DNA of 64,000 bases from UBA995 sp035477115. GTDB lineage: Bacteria; Bacillota; Sulfobacillia; UBA995. Of this stretch, positions 1 to 8,547 are shown piece by piece. A program made the translations under genes and the position numbers. Position 1 is the first letter of the stretch; each line of letters opens with the position of its first letter. Below the pieces are notes generated by a model, which saw nothing but the letters and a program-made list of their open reading frames with translations, was not told the DNA's origin and did no database searches. The DNA is taken from assembly GCA_035477115.1 (NCBI GenBank), contig DATIKW010000018.1, positions 26,343 to 90,342 on the forward strand, given 5' to 3'.

Positions 1-788
1 AGGGCCGCGGGCGCATCATGAAGGTACTCGCGAACCACCAGTCCGGGTCGGCGTGACGGGTCAATGCTCTTCGCCGCCAGACCAGCCATCACCTGCTCGA
101 ACTGGCCCTTACCGGTCGACCATACCAGCTGTAACTCCGGTCGCGCGACCAGTTCCGGCAACGCCTCCAGCAATGCTTGATTCAGCCGGCGGGCGCCGAG
201 GCTGCCCCCGAATGCATACACCGCGGGTGAGGACGGACTGAACCCCAGGGCTCGGGCGCCTTGCTCGCGGGTGATAGCAAGCACTTCCGGTCGCACGGGG
301 TTGCCCGTGACCACGCAGCGCGTCCCCCGGGGAAAGGCCGCGACCGTCTCCGGATACGGCACCCCGACGGCGCCGGCCCACCGGGAAAGCCATCGGTTGG
401 CCCTCCCGGGGAAGGCATTCTGTTCCTGCAAGAGGAATGGCACCCCCGCGGCCAGCGCGGCCAGGATCACGGGCACCTGGACGTAACCTCCCGTGCCCAC
501 GACCACGGAGGGCCGGAAGCTGCGTACGAGCTGCCAGGCTTGCAGTGAACCAGCGGCCAGTTCGCGAACTCCTCGCGCCAGGTCGGGCAGGGACTTCCCC
601 GACAGTCCCCGCGCCCGAACCGCCCGGAAAGCTATCCCCTCGCGGGCGGCCAGTTCCGCCTCGATGCCACGCTGCGTCCCGGCATACATGAGTTCTACCC
701 CGGGAACGAGTTCGCGGAGCGCCTGAGCGATGGCCAGGGCCGGGTAGGCATGTCCTCCCGTGCCGCCTCCCGTCAAGAGCGCCCTCAT
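1..788 (-). CDS. murG: MurG, lipid II-forming GlcNAc transferase (C-terminal part outside window)
   Basis: Membrane-associated glycosyltransferase (GT28) that adds GlcNAc from UDP-GlcNAc to lipid I, giving lipid II for peptidoglycan. The first ~262 residues are present and the gene runs off the left edge. The glycine-rich GGTGGH loop lies at residues 8-13, followed by a typical MurG N-terminal domain (VVVGTGGYVQVP, FLLQEQNAFPG) and the beginning of the second Rossmann domain. The ATG overlaps the ftsW stop by 4 nt (ATGA), so the gene is last of the visible wall cluster and translationally coupled. Nothing unusual is seen in the visible part. Confidence 0.95.
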   Translation of the reverse strand, partial: MRALLTGGGTGGHAYPALAIAQALRELVPGVELMYAGTQRGIEAELAAREGIAFRAVRARGLSGKSLPDLARGVRELAAGSLQAWQLVRSFRPSVVVGTGGYVQVPVILAALAAGVPFLLQEQNAFPGRANRWLSRWAGAVGVPYPETVAAFPRGTRCVVTGNPVRPEVLAITREQGARALGFSPSSPAVYAFGGSLGARRLNQALLEALPELVARPELQLVWSTGKGQFEQVMAGLAAKSIDPSRRPGLVVREYLHDAPAA

Positions 789-1903
789 TGTCGGCAGTAC
801 CGCGATATGTTGAGCAGTATCCCCACCCCCGCCATGCAAATCACCAGCGACGAGCCGCCAAAGCTCAGAAACGGCAGAGGTATACCGGTAATGGGCAGCG
901 TATTGGTGACCACACCGATGTTCATCGTCGCCTGAAGCATGATCATGCTGGTGACGCCTGCCGCGAGCAACGAACCCAGGGTGTCGGGGGCCTTCACCGC
1001 CACGAGATATCCCCGCCACGCGAACCCCAGAAAGAGGAGGAGCACGAAAGCACCGCCCACCAGCCCCAGTTCCTCAGCAAGCACGGCGAAGATGAAGTCG
1101 GTGTGCTGCTCAGGAAGATAGAAGTGCTTGTGAACGCTCCGTCCCAGTCCCACGCCGAAGATGCCGCCGCTCCCCAGCGCATAGAGCGACTGGATGGTCT
1201 GAAAGCCGGCGCCCAACGGATCATCGAAGGGCCTGAGGAAGGCGAGCAGGCGTTCGAGGCGATACTCGGCGGTGAAGATTGCCCAGAACGCTACCGGCAC
1301 GGCGGCGGCGACCAGGACGCCCAGATGGCCCGGCCGAGCGCCGGCCATGAATAACAGGAAGAAGAGGATCGCGGCGAGGTGGATGGCGGTGCCGAGGTCG
1401 GGCTGGGCCAGAATGAGGAGGAACATCGCCCCCAAGAGGCCGACCCAAGGCAGTATCCCGGTCGTGAACCGCCCAAGCCGTTCGGGGTGACCCGACAGGC
1501 CTACGGCGGCATAGATGACCACGGCAAGCTTGGCCAGTTCGGAGGGCTGAAAAGCCAGGACGCCGACATCGATCCACCGGCGGGCACCGGCACCGGCCTG
1601 CGCCACCCCCGGCAAGAGCACGGCAACCAGGAGCATAGTGGCTCCCAGCATGATCGGTGCCGCCCACCTGCGGTACCTGCGGTAATCGACCCGCACGCCG
1701 ATCGCTAGTGCCCCCAGGCCGATCAGCAGCCAGAGCAGTTGGCGCCGGAGGTAGAAGGCGGGGTCGCCATACCACGCTTCTGCCTTGACCAGGCTGGCCG
1801 AGAGGATCATGATCAGCCCCAGACCGGCAAGGGTGATCGCGATCAGGAGTATGGAGGGATCCGGGGACCCCGGTCGCGACCGCTGGCAAGCGCGGGCGAT
1901 CAT
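785..1903 (-). CDS. ftsW: FtsW, SEDS peptidoglycan polymerase
   Basis: Polytopic SEDS-family glycosyltransferase that polymerises lipid II at the septum with its partner class B PBP (here the spoVD-like gene of the same cluster). The protein is 372 aa with about ten hydrophobic segments. Family signatures include the first-helix region ending SASLVKAEAWYG, the QPDLGTAIHL stretch and the C-terminal PITGIPLPFLSFGGSS block. I place the start at the ATG that overlaps the mraY stop (ATGA). A longer reading frame continues upstream only as antisense-like arginine/glycine-rich sequence inside mraY. FtsW is preferred over RodA or SpoVE from its position next to murG and mraY, but SpoVE cannot be excluded. 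Confidence 0.93.
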   Translation of the reverse strand: MIARACQRSRPGSPDPSILLIAITLAGLGLIMILSASLVKAEAWYGDPAFYLRRQLLWLLIGLGALAIGVRVDYRRYRRWAAPIMLGATMLLVAVLLPGVAQAGAGARRWIDVGVLAFQPSELAKLAVVIYAAVGLSGHPERLGRFTTGILPWVGLLGAMFLLILAQPDLGTAIHLAAILFFLLFMAGARPGHLGVLVAAAVPVAFWAIFTAEYRLERLLAFLRPFDDPLGAGFQTIQSLYALGSGGIFGVGLGRSVHKHFYLPEQHTDFIFAVLAEELGLVGGAFVLLLFLGFAWRGYLVAVKAPDTLGSLLAAGVTSMIMLQATMNIGVVTNTLPITGIPLPFLSFGGSSLVICMAGVGILLNISRYCRQ

Positions 1904-2877
1904 CGGGGCGCCCCCCAGGCCATGCCCAGCAAAGCGAGGGCGGCGAACGCCAGCCCGGCCGCCCAGAAGACGAGGACGACCTTCCGTTCCGACCATCCGA
2001 CCAGTTCGAAGTGATGATGCAGGGGGCACATGCGTATGATCCGCCGGCCGGTAAGGCGGAAGGCCGTCACCTGAAGCATGACCGACAGCGTTTCCACCAC
2101 GAACACGCCGGCAATCACGGGGAGCACCAGTTCGGTACGGGTGAGCACCGCGGCCGACGCCAGGGCTCCGCCCAGTGCCAGCGAACCGGTGTCGCCCATG
2201 AAGACGCGGGCCGGATGCCAGTTGTGGACGAGGAAGCCCAGGCAACCCCCGACCGTCACGAGACAAAAGACCAGGAGATCGCCGGCACCCAAGATCCAGG
2301 CCAAGAGCGAGTAGGCTGCCATGGCGATCACCATCAGACCGGCCGCCAGCCCGTCGACGCCGTCGGCGAGGTTGACGCTATTGCTGGTGGACGCGGCCAG
2401 CAAGCCCACAAAGGCGGGATAGGTCCACCCTAGATCCAGTCCGAGTTCCACGAAAGGCAAACGCACGGTCGTGCCATGGCCGGGCAGTTGGAGTGCCGCC
2501 AGGCCCATCGCCAGACCCACGGCGAACTGATAGGCCAGCTTGTGCCGGGCTTTGAGGCCGAGCGACCTCCGGAGCACCACCTTCGAGTAGTCATCGATGA
2601 AGCCCAACAGGCCGTAGGCTGCCGTCACCGCAAATGCCAGGGCGAGGCGCGGGCCGCTCGCTCCGGAAACCAGCCACCCCACCGCCATCCCGCCCAGGAC
2701 CAGCACTCCCCCCATGGTAGGCGTGCCGGCCTTGACGAGATGCCGGGCCGGGCCGTCGCTGCGGATCTGTTGCCCGATCCGAAGCCGCCGCAAAGCGGGG
2801 ATCAATAGCCAGCCCAACAACGCCGCCGACGCGGTCGCCGCCAGCATCGCGCTAGCCGCTGTGCTCTCTGGAGTCAG
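1900..2877 (-). CDS. mraY: MraY, phospho-MurNAc-pentapeptide transferase (probable CTG start)
   Basis: Integral membrane transferase that moves phospho-MurNAc-pentapeptide from UDP to undecaprenyl phosphate, making lipid I. Visible motifs are GTPTMGG, the acidic GFIDDYSKV, NSVNLADGVDGLA and the HHHFELVGWSE loop. About ten membrane helices fit the family. An in-frame ATG at 2847 has no Shine-Dalgarno and gives a short N-terminus. A CTG at 2877 is preceded by a full AAGGAGGT (2885-2892, 7-nt spacing) and gives 325 aa, very close to the Bacillus protein, with the usual distance before the first IPALRR. I therefore choose the CTG, which overlaps the end of murF. The stop overlaps ftsW directly, leaving no room for murD. 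Confidence 0.9.
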   Translation of the reverse strand: MTPESTAASAMLAATASAALLGWLLIPALRRLRIGQQIRSDGPARHLVKAGTPTMGGVLVLGGMAVGWLVSGASGPRLALAFAVTAAYGLLGFIDDYSKVVLRRSLGLKARHKLAYQFAVGLAMGLAALQLPGHGTTVRLPFVELGLDLGWTYPAFVGLLAASTSNSVNLADGVDGLAAGLMVIAMAAYSLLAWILGAGDLLVFCLVTVGGCLGFLVHNWHPARVFMGDTGSLALGGALASAAVLTRTELVLPVIAGVFVVETLSVMLQVTAFRLTGRRIIRMCPLHHHFELVGWSERKVVLVFWAAGLAFAALALLGMAWGAPR

Positions 2878-4315
2878 CTTCCGGACCTCCTTCCCGGCCG
2901 GCCAGGAAATCGGCCAGGAGTCGCTCCATGCACATCCCCCGGGACCCCTTGAACAGCACGGCGTCGCCGGCACGTACCATAGCCGATAGTGCCGTGAGCG
3001 CTTCCTCCGGCCGGCGGCATACCGTCACGGCGCGAAGGCCGGCGGCACGGGCAGCCGCCGCGATATCGCACGCCCGATCGCCCAGGGTGATCAGACCTTG
3101 CAGGCCGCCGCACGCAGTTCCGACCCGACGATGGGCCTCCCCGCTTTCGGAGCCTAACTCCAGCATATCGCCAAGCACGGCGATCGCTCTCCCCGCGCCC
3201 GCCACCTCCCGCAACGTCCTCAACGCTGCCCGCACGGATGCGGGACTGGCATTATAGGTATCGTCGATCACGGTTATGTCGCCGAGTCGCCGGATGGCCA
3301 GCCGCATGCCGGTGCGGGGCGCGGCTTCCAGACCGCGGGCGATCGCCTCCAGCCCAATCCCGAAGAGCAAGCCGACAGCTGCAGCCGCCAAGGCATTCTC
3401 CACCTGGTGCCGCCCGGGCAACGGCAAGCGGATTTCCTGCTCGGCGGGACCGGGCGGCCAGCGCCCTGTCGTGCGGCCCAGACATCTTCGCGGCCATCCC
3501 CATTCGCGGACCACGAGCCGCCAGCGGGTCCCTTCCCCGGCGCGGTTCTCGAGATCGCAAGCGGTGACCAGGGCATCGGGAGCGTAGCCGAAGCGGATAG
3601 TAGGACCCGGGTGAGCTTCGGCCATCCTCCGCGTCCATGCATTGTCGGCATTGACCACCGCCACCCCCTCCGGAGGCAAGGCCGCCAGCAGTTCAGCCTT
3701 GGCGGTGGCGATGCGGTCGATGCTGCCCAGCAACTCGAGATGCGCCTCTCCCACATTGGTGATCACGCCTACTCGCGGCAGCGCCATGTCGGCCAAGACG
3801 GCAATCTGCCCGAGACCGCGCATGGCCATCTCCAGCACTGCCACCTCGTGCCGGCCGGTGAGCCGGAACAGGGTGAGGGGCACTCCGATTTCGGTGTTGA
3901 GGTTCCCCTCCGTCAACAAGACGCGATAGTCCTGCCCCAGCACTCCCCCGGTGAGATCCTTCACGGCGGTCTTGCCGACCGATCCGGTTATCCCGACCAC
4001 GGGCAGGTCGAACCGGCGGCGATGGTTGGCGGCCAGCATCCCCATTGCCGCCACCGGATCGGTCACTCGGACCAGCGTCAAGCCCGGAGGTTGCTCGGTA
4101 ACCCGTCCGACCAGGGCCACGGTGGCGCCGGCTCGGCGCGCGGCGGACAAGAACGCATGACCGTCGTGCTGTCGGCCGACAACCGCCACGAAGAGATCGC
4201 CCGGGCTCACCTGCCGGCTGTCGGTAGTCACGCCGGAGATGGGCGCCATGGGGTCGCCGGCCGTCAACTGCCCTCCGGTAATGGCGGCCGCCTCCGCCGC
4301 CCGAAACAACGTCAC
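2852..4315 (-). CDS. murF: MurF, UDP-MurNAc-tripeptide:D-Ala-D-Ala ligase
   Basis: Cytoplasmic ATP-dependent Mur ligase that adds D-Ala-D-Ala to UDP-MurNAc-tripeptide. The protein is 487 aa from a GTG start overlapping the murE stop (GTGA). The N-terminal substrate domain has the TDSRQVSPGDLFVAV signature. The central domain has the P-loop GITGSVGKTAVKDL near residues 110-123 and a NVGEAHLELLGS block. The C-terminal ligase domain contains DDTYNASPASVRAAL and LGDMLELGSES. The order murE-murF-mraY is the standard one. No defects are seen. Confidence 0.96.
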   Translation of the reverse strand: MTLFRAAEAAAITGGQLTAGDPMAPISGVTTDSRQVSPGDLFVAVVGRQHDGHAFLSAARRAGATVALVGRVTEQPPGLTLVRVTDPVAAMGMLAANHRRRFDLPVVGITGSVGKTAVKDLTGGVLGQDYRVLLTEGNLNTEIGVPLTLFRLTGRHEVAVLEMAMRGLGQIAVLADMALPRVGVITNVGEAHLELLGSIDRIATAKAELLAALPPEGVAVVNADNAWTRRMAEAHPGPTIRFGYAPDALVTACDLENRAGEGTRWRLVVREWGWPRRCLGRTTGRWPPGPAEQEIRLPLPGRHQVENALAAAAVGLLFGIGLEAIARGLEAAPRTGMRLAIRRLGDITVIDDTYNASPASVRAALRTLREVAGAGRAIAVLGDMLELGSESGEAHRRVGTACGGLQGLITLGDRACDIAAAARAAGLRAVTVCRRPEEALTALSAMVRAGDAVLFKGSRGMCMERLLADFLAGREGGPEADSREHSG

Positions 4316-5835
4316 GGCTGCCCCGCCTCACGCTCGGCTATCGCCTTGCGAGCTTCCTCCCGGTCATCCATCGCCAGCCTGGCGCTCCCGACCTCCTGAT
4401 AGGTCTCGTGCCCCTTGCCGGCGATCACCACTGTGTCCCCGGATTGGGCCATAGCGATCGCCTGCCGAATGGCCAGCCTGCGGTCCGGCTCCACGTGGAC
4501 TCGGGCGCTTTCGACCTGCCCAATTCCGGCCAGGATCTCCGCGATGATCGATCGGGGGTCTTCTCCCCTCGGGTTATCGGAGGTCAACACTACCAGGTCG
4601 GCAAGGTCGGCCGCCACCCGCCCCATCATGGGACGCTTACCCCGATCCCGGTCGCCCCCGCAACCGAACACCAGCACGATCCTGCCGGTAGAGAACTCCC
4701 GTACCGCACGCAACATGTTCTCCAGGCTGTCGGGGGTGTGGGCGTAATCCACGAGCACCGTCAAGTCCCGTCCCTCGTCAACCCGCTCCAGCCGGCCGGG
4801 AACCCGGTATTCCCTCGCCAGGACCTCGGCCATGTCCCGCGGATGGATGCCCTCGGCCATGCCTCCCGTAATCGCCGCCAGTGCATTGTAGACATTGTAG
4901 CGGCCTGGTGCGCCTATGGCCAGCGGGAGCGACCAGTCCGCCGGCTGGCCCGGATAGCCGGCCCGCAACATGAAGGAACTCCCCTCGCGTCCGAGTTCGA
5001 CCTCTTCCGCCCGAACCATTGCCCCGCCTTGCAGCCCGTAGGTGAGAGCAGGTACCCGTGCCGCCCGAAGGAAGTGCTCGCTGGCCGGGTCATCGCGGTT
5101 CACAACCGCCGTCTTGGGCCCTGGCTTGTCCCGCCACGCCAGGTGCTCAGAGAACAACTTCAGCTTGGCCTCCCGGTAACCCTCCATGGTCCCGTGAAAA
5201 TCCAGATGGTCCCGTCCGAGGTTGGTGAAGATGGCGGTGTCGAATTCGCAGCCGACCACCCGGGACATGGCGAGGGCGTGCGACGACACTTCCATGACCA
5301 CCGCTCGATCGCCCGCCGCGGCCATCCGGGCAAGCAACCCCTGGAGGTCGGGAGATTCGGGCGTCGTCCGCTCGATCGGTTCGGGGCGGCCTCCCACGAC
5401 TGTCACCACCGTACCCACCAGACCGCATGTGATCCCGGCCGACGCCAGAACCGCTCGTAACAGGAAGGTAGTGGTGGTCTTGCCCTTGGTGCCGGTGACG
5501 CCGATCACCCGCAGTTTCCGAGCAGGCCAGTCGAACAGGTTGGCTGCCGCCAAGGCCATGGCGCCCCGCGCCTGCTCCACCCGGATCGTCGGCACGGGGA
5601 ACTCCGCCTCCAACCGCTCGACGAGGAGCGCGGCGGCGCCCCGATCCAGCGCCTGCTCACAGTATAGATGGCCGTCGGTGTTGCCTCCGGGGATGGCGCA
5701 GAACAGGTCGCCAGGCTCAACCCGACGGGAATCATAAGCCACTCCGGCGATCTCGGCGTCCCACTGGTTGCGGATTTCAAGGACGGTCAATCCTTCAAGT
5801 ACCCGGGCCAGGCGCACCTGGTTGACCTCCTCCAT
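4312..5835 (-). CDS. murE: MurE, UDP-MurNAc-Ala-Glu:meso-diaminopimelate ligase
   Basis: Adds the third stem-peptide residue. The protein is about 507 aa with the N-terminal YDSRRVEPGDLFCAI signature, P-loop GVTGTKGKTTTTFLL, and C-terminal TSDNPRGEDP. The DNPR motif is the established signature of meso-DAP specificity, so the wall should be of the DAP type. Two nearby ATGs exist. The one at 5841 directly abuts a GAGG, whereas the one at 5835 has that GAGG at 6-nt spacing, so 5835 is chosen. The ~40-nt gap to the upstream PBP gene and the GTGA overlap with murF indicate one operon. Confidence 0.95.
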   Translation of the reverse strand: MEEVNQVRLARVLEGLTVLEIRNQWDAEIAGVAYDSRRVEPGDLFCAIPGGNTDGHLYCEQALDRGAAALLVERLEAEFPVPTIRVEQARGAMALAAANLFDWPARKLRVIGVTGTKGKTTTTFLLRAVLASAGITCGLVGTVVTVVGGRPEPIERTTPESPDLQGLLARMAAAGDRAVVMEVSSHALAMSRVVGCEFDTAIFTNLGRDHLDFHGTMEGYREAKLKLFSEHLAWRDKPGPKTAVVNRDDPASEHFLRAARVPALTYGLQGGAMVRAEEVELGREGSSFMLRAGYPGQPADWSLPLAIGAPGRYNVYNALAAITGGMAEGIHPRDMAEVLAREYRVPGRLERVDEGRDLTVLVDYAHTPDSLENMLRAVREFSTGRIVLVFGCGGDRDRGKRPMMGRVAADLADLVVLTSDNPRGEDPRSIIAEILAGIGQVESARVHVEPDRRLAIRQAIAMAQSGDTVVIAGKGHETYQEVGSARLAMDDREEARKAIAEREAGQP

Positions 5836-5879
5836 AGTCATCCTCGGTTACTTATGTCCCCGAGATTGAACGCTATCCT

Positions 5880-7964
5880 CTAGCGGCCACGCGGTCGGAA
5901 CTCCACCCTTATCGGCGTACCCGGCTGGACGCTCACTCCGGGCTCCGGGTCTTGCTCCACGGCAAGCCCCGTGCCGCCGGCCTGCAAGCGGAGCCCTGCT
6001 TGGCCGAGGACCAGCCCGGCTTCCCGTATGGTCCGCCCCCGGACGTCAGGGACGGTGACCAGATCCAAGGCCGCAATCTGACCCAGTTTCAGCAGCACCT
6101 CGCTCCCCGGCAGGCTCCGCGTCCCGGGAGGGGGCACCTGATCGATGACCACCGGGCCGTCGCCCCGCCATACGGGTACCAGCCCGAGGACTGCGAGTTC
6201 GCCAGCGGCTTGTTCGGCCGCCAGGCCGGTCATTTGGGGGATGGTGACCAGGACGGGCCGCTCGGTTGCCGGTGCCGGCGCAATGCCGAGGTAACGGAAT
6301 ACATCCTCCATCACCGCACGGAAGACGGGGGCCGCCACCTGGCTGCCCCATACCGACCCCACCGGCTCGTCAACGATGACGACAGCGGCAACCCGCGGAT
6401 CGGAGGCCGGACCGAAACCAACGAAGGAGGCGATATGGTGTTCTTCGGAAACCCGGCCATCGATCACTTTCTGCGCCGTCCCCGTCTTGCCCGCCAACTC
6501 GTACCCTTCCCGATAGGCAGGTCGGCCCGTCCCCCGGCTAACCGTGGCCTCCATGGCCCGGACCAGCTCCCGCGCCGTATCGGCCGACAGGACCTGCCGG
6601 CCTCCTTCCGTCCCCGCTCTCGGGGAGATGACCTCCCCCGAAGCCGGATCCACCAGTTCCCGGGCGATGTACGGCTCCGGCAGGCGGCCACCGTTGGCAA
6701 TCGCCGCTATCGCCGTCACCAGTTGCAGGGGGGTGACGGTGAGGCTCTGGCCAAAGGACATCACCGCCAGATCCATGGGTCGCAGATCCGCCTGGCGGAC
6801 GGCCAGGCCCCGCGCTTCCCCGGGCAGGTCAACCCCGGTGGGCGCGCCAAACCCGAGTGCCCGATGGAACTCGAAGAAGCGCTGGGCACCCAACCTCTGG
6901 CCAATCTGTACGAACGCCACGTTGCAGGAGTTCTCGAGCGCCTCTGACAGGTCGATGCTGCCATGGCCTTCCCTCCGCCAGCACCGGATCCTCCCCCCGG
7001 GGACGGCAATCGAGCCCGGGCAGTAGAAGCGATCCTCCCAGCTCACCACCCCGGACTCCAGAGCGGCGGCCAGGGTGATCGGCTTGAAAGTCGAACCGGG
7101 CGGCTGGGCGAATTCCACCCCGGGATTGCGGTATGCACTGTCGGGATAGTCGCGGAAGTGGTTCGGATCGTAACTCGGGTTGCTCGCCATGGCCAGGATG
7201 GCGCCCGTCCGCGGATCCATGACGATGATCGTGACCCGCAACGCTTGCCATTGTGTCCGCGCTCGTTCCGCCTCGCGTTCGGCTACATGCTGCACGAACT
7301 CATCAATCGTCAAGACCAGATCGTAGCCGGGGGTCGACGGGTGATAGCGTTGCTCGGTTTGCGGGAGTTCCCGCCCGCGACCGTCATACTCGATAATGAT
7401 CTTCCCCGGCTGACCGCGCAGGTAGCGGTCATAGTAGTACTCGATTCCCGCAAGTCCCTGGCCGTCAACCCCCGCGAAACCCAGGAGCTGCGCTCCCAGC
7501 CTGCCCTTGGGGTAGAAGCGCTGCGATTCCGGGGTGAAGGCAATGCCCGGCAAGTCCATTTCTCTCAGCCGGGCGGCTTCTTCGCTGCTTACCTTCCGTT
7601 TGATCCACACGAAAGCTTGCCGCCGTTCGAGCCGACTCCGGACTTCGTCGTAGTCCAGAGCAAGGACCTCCGCGAGACTCCGGGCAATCTCCGGCGCCTT
7701 CCCCGGGGGGATCTCCAGCGGCACGGCGTACACCGAGTCCACATCGACGCTGAACGCCAACTCGCGACCCATCCGATCGAGAATGGCGCCCCGGCGCGGC
7801 TCAACCGGGACCTCCCTCGTCCGCACGATGAAGGAGCGTTCGGCGAGTTCCGCACCCCGTACAACCTGGATCCACGCCAGGCGACCCATCAGTATCGCCT
7901 GACAGAGGACGATCACCAGGAAAACCTGACGGATCCTTCGGCGAACCTGCTGCCTGGCAGTCAC
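5880..7964 (-). CDS. spoVD: Class B penicillin-binding protein with two PASTA domains (SpoVD/PBP2B type)
   Basis: Septal or spore-cortex transpeptidase, 694 aa, anchored by one N-terminal helix (about residues 12-32). The dimerisation domain begins with VEPRRGAILDRMGRELA. The transpeptidase domain has SxxK at 291-294 (STFK), SxN at 346-348 (SCN) and KTGT at 493-496, all intact. Two PASTA repeats occupy about residues 568-694. The start is GTG with GGAGGTGA 9 nt upstream. In Bacillota such PASTA-bearing class B PBPs in the mur cluster are PbpB (vegetative division) or SpoVD (cortex). With a single copy in this cluster the division role is at least as likely, so the symbol is provisional. Confidence 0.88.
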   Translation of the reverse strand: MTARQQVRRRIRQVFLVIVLCQAILMGRLAWIQVVRGAELAERSFIVRTREVPVEPRRGAILDRMGRELAFSVDVDSVYAVPLEIPPGKAPEIARSLAEVLALDYDEVRSRLERRQAFVWIKRKVSSEEAARLREMDLPGIAFTPESQRFYPKGRLGAQLLGFAGVDGQGLAGIEYYYDRYLRGQPGKIIIEYDGRGRELPQTEQRYHPSTPGYDLVLTIDEFVQHVAEREAERARTQWQALRVTIIVMDPRTGAILAMASNPSYDPNHFRDYPDSAYRNPGVEFAQPPGSTFKPITLAAALESGVVSWEDRFYCPGSIAVPGGRIRCWRREGHGSIDLSEALENSCNVAFVQIGQRLGAQRFFEFHRALGFGAPTGVDLPGEARGLAVRQADLRPMDLAVMSFGQSLTVTPLQLVTAIAAIANGGRLPEPYIARELVDPASGEVISPRAGTEGGRQVLSADTARELVRAMEATVSRGTGRPAYREGYELAGKTGTAQKVIDGRVSEEHHIASFVGFGPASDPRVAAVVIVDEPVGSVWGSQVAAPVFRAVMEDVFRYLGIAPAPATERPVLVTIPQMTGLAAEQAAGELAVLGLVPVWRGDGPVVIDQVPPPGTRSLPGSEVLLKLGQIAALDLVTVPDVRGRTIREAGLVLGQAGLRLQAGGTGLAVEQDPEPGVSVQPGTPIRVEFRPRGR

Positions 7965-7999
7965 AGCGTCGGGTCACCTCCCACCCGGGGCGCTCCCGA

Positions 8000-8545
8000 T
8001 TAGTCGCGCGTCGCGGCCTCGGCAGCCCGCCCGGCCAGCCAATCGAGGAAGATGTCCCACGCTCCCAGCATCGGCCGCGGATGTATGCCTTCGCCGGCGC
8101 CCAGGCGCCTCCCCGCGTCCTCCGCGAGCGACAGGGTGACGGTGCGACTCGGTTGATGGATCGGCGCCGGACTGTGCCGTATCGTCGCGGGAGCAGGCTG
8201 ATCCACCCGCGACAGGATCAGTCCCAGCCGCTCGCCGGCGACCGCCTCGATCCGCGCCACGGAGCGCAGGGAGGCCAACTCCAGCTTGAGTTCGCCTCCG
8301 GCCCGCTCCGCCCGCGCCAGGACATCTCTCGCCTGCACCAGTTCCGAGCCAGTGGCGATGATAGCTGTCTGCACGGCCATCCAGCCGGCGGCAACCAGGA
8401 GGGCCGCGGCCCAGAGCCGCAGCCAGGTCACCGCCCGCTCCCGGGCGCTGGGCCGCGGTCGCGGCCGGCTTCGCCCAGCCGCCTCGCTCGGTGCGGTCAC
8501 GATTGGCTTGGCAAGCTGTTTGAGCTGGCGCTGGGGCATGCTCAT
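8000..8545 (-). CDS. ftsL: FtsL-like septum protein
   Basis: A 181-aa bitopic protein in the position of ftsL. It has a basic, proline/arginine-rich cytoplasmic N-terminus, one membrane helix at about residues 42-63, then a short heptad-like stretch (ELVQARDVLARAERAGGELKLELASLRSV) ending in AGERLGLI, typical of FtsL/DivIC. FtsL bridges FtsB/DivIC, FtsQ/DivIB and the FtsW-PBP synthase. The C-terminal ~80 residues are proline- and alanine-rich and longer than in most FtsL proteins. The start follows GGGGGAGG by 7 nt and lies 2 nt after the rsmH stop. Assignment rests on topology and position, since FtsL sequence conservation is weak. Confidence 0.75.
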   Translation of the reverse strand: MSMPQRQLKQLAKPIVTAPSEAAGRSRPRPRPSARERAVTWLRLWAAALLVAAGWMAVQTAIIATGSELVQARDVLARAERAGGELKLELASLRSVARIEAVAGERLGLILSRVDQPAPATIRHSPAPIHQPSRTVTLSLAEDAGRRLGAGEGIHPRPMLGAWDIFLDWLAGRAAEAATRD

Positions 8546-8547
8546 GG

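Noticed and set aside
3407..4399. Long plus-strand open frame (330 codons)
   Set aside because: It lies antisense to murF, which has every family motif. The frame is a GC-rich shadow with no recognisable domain.
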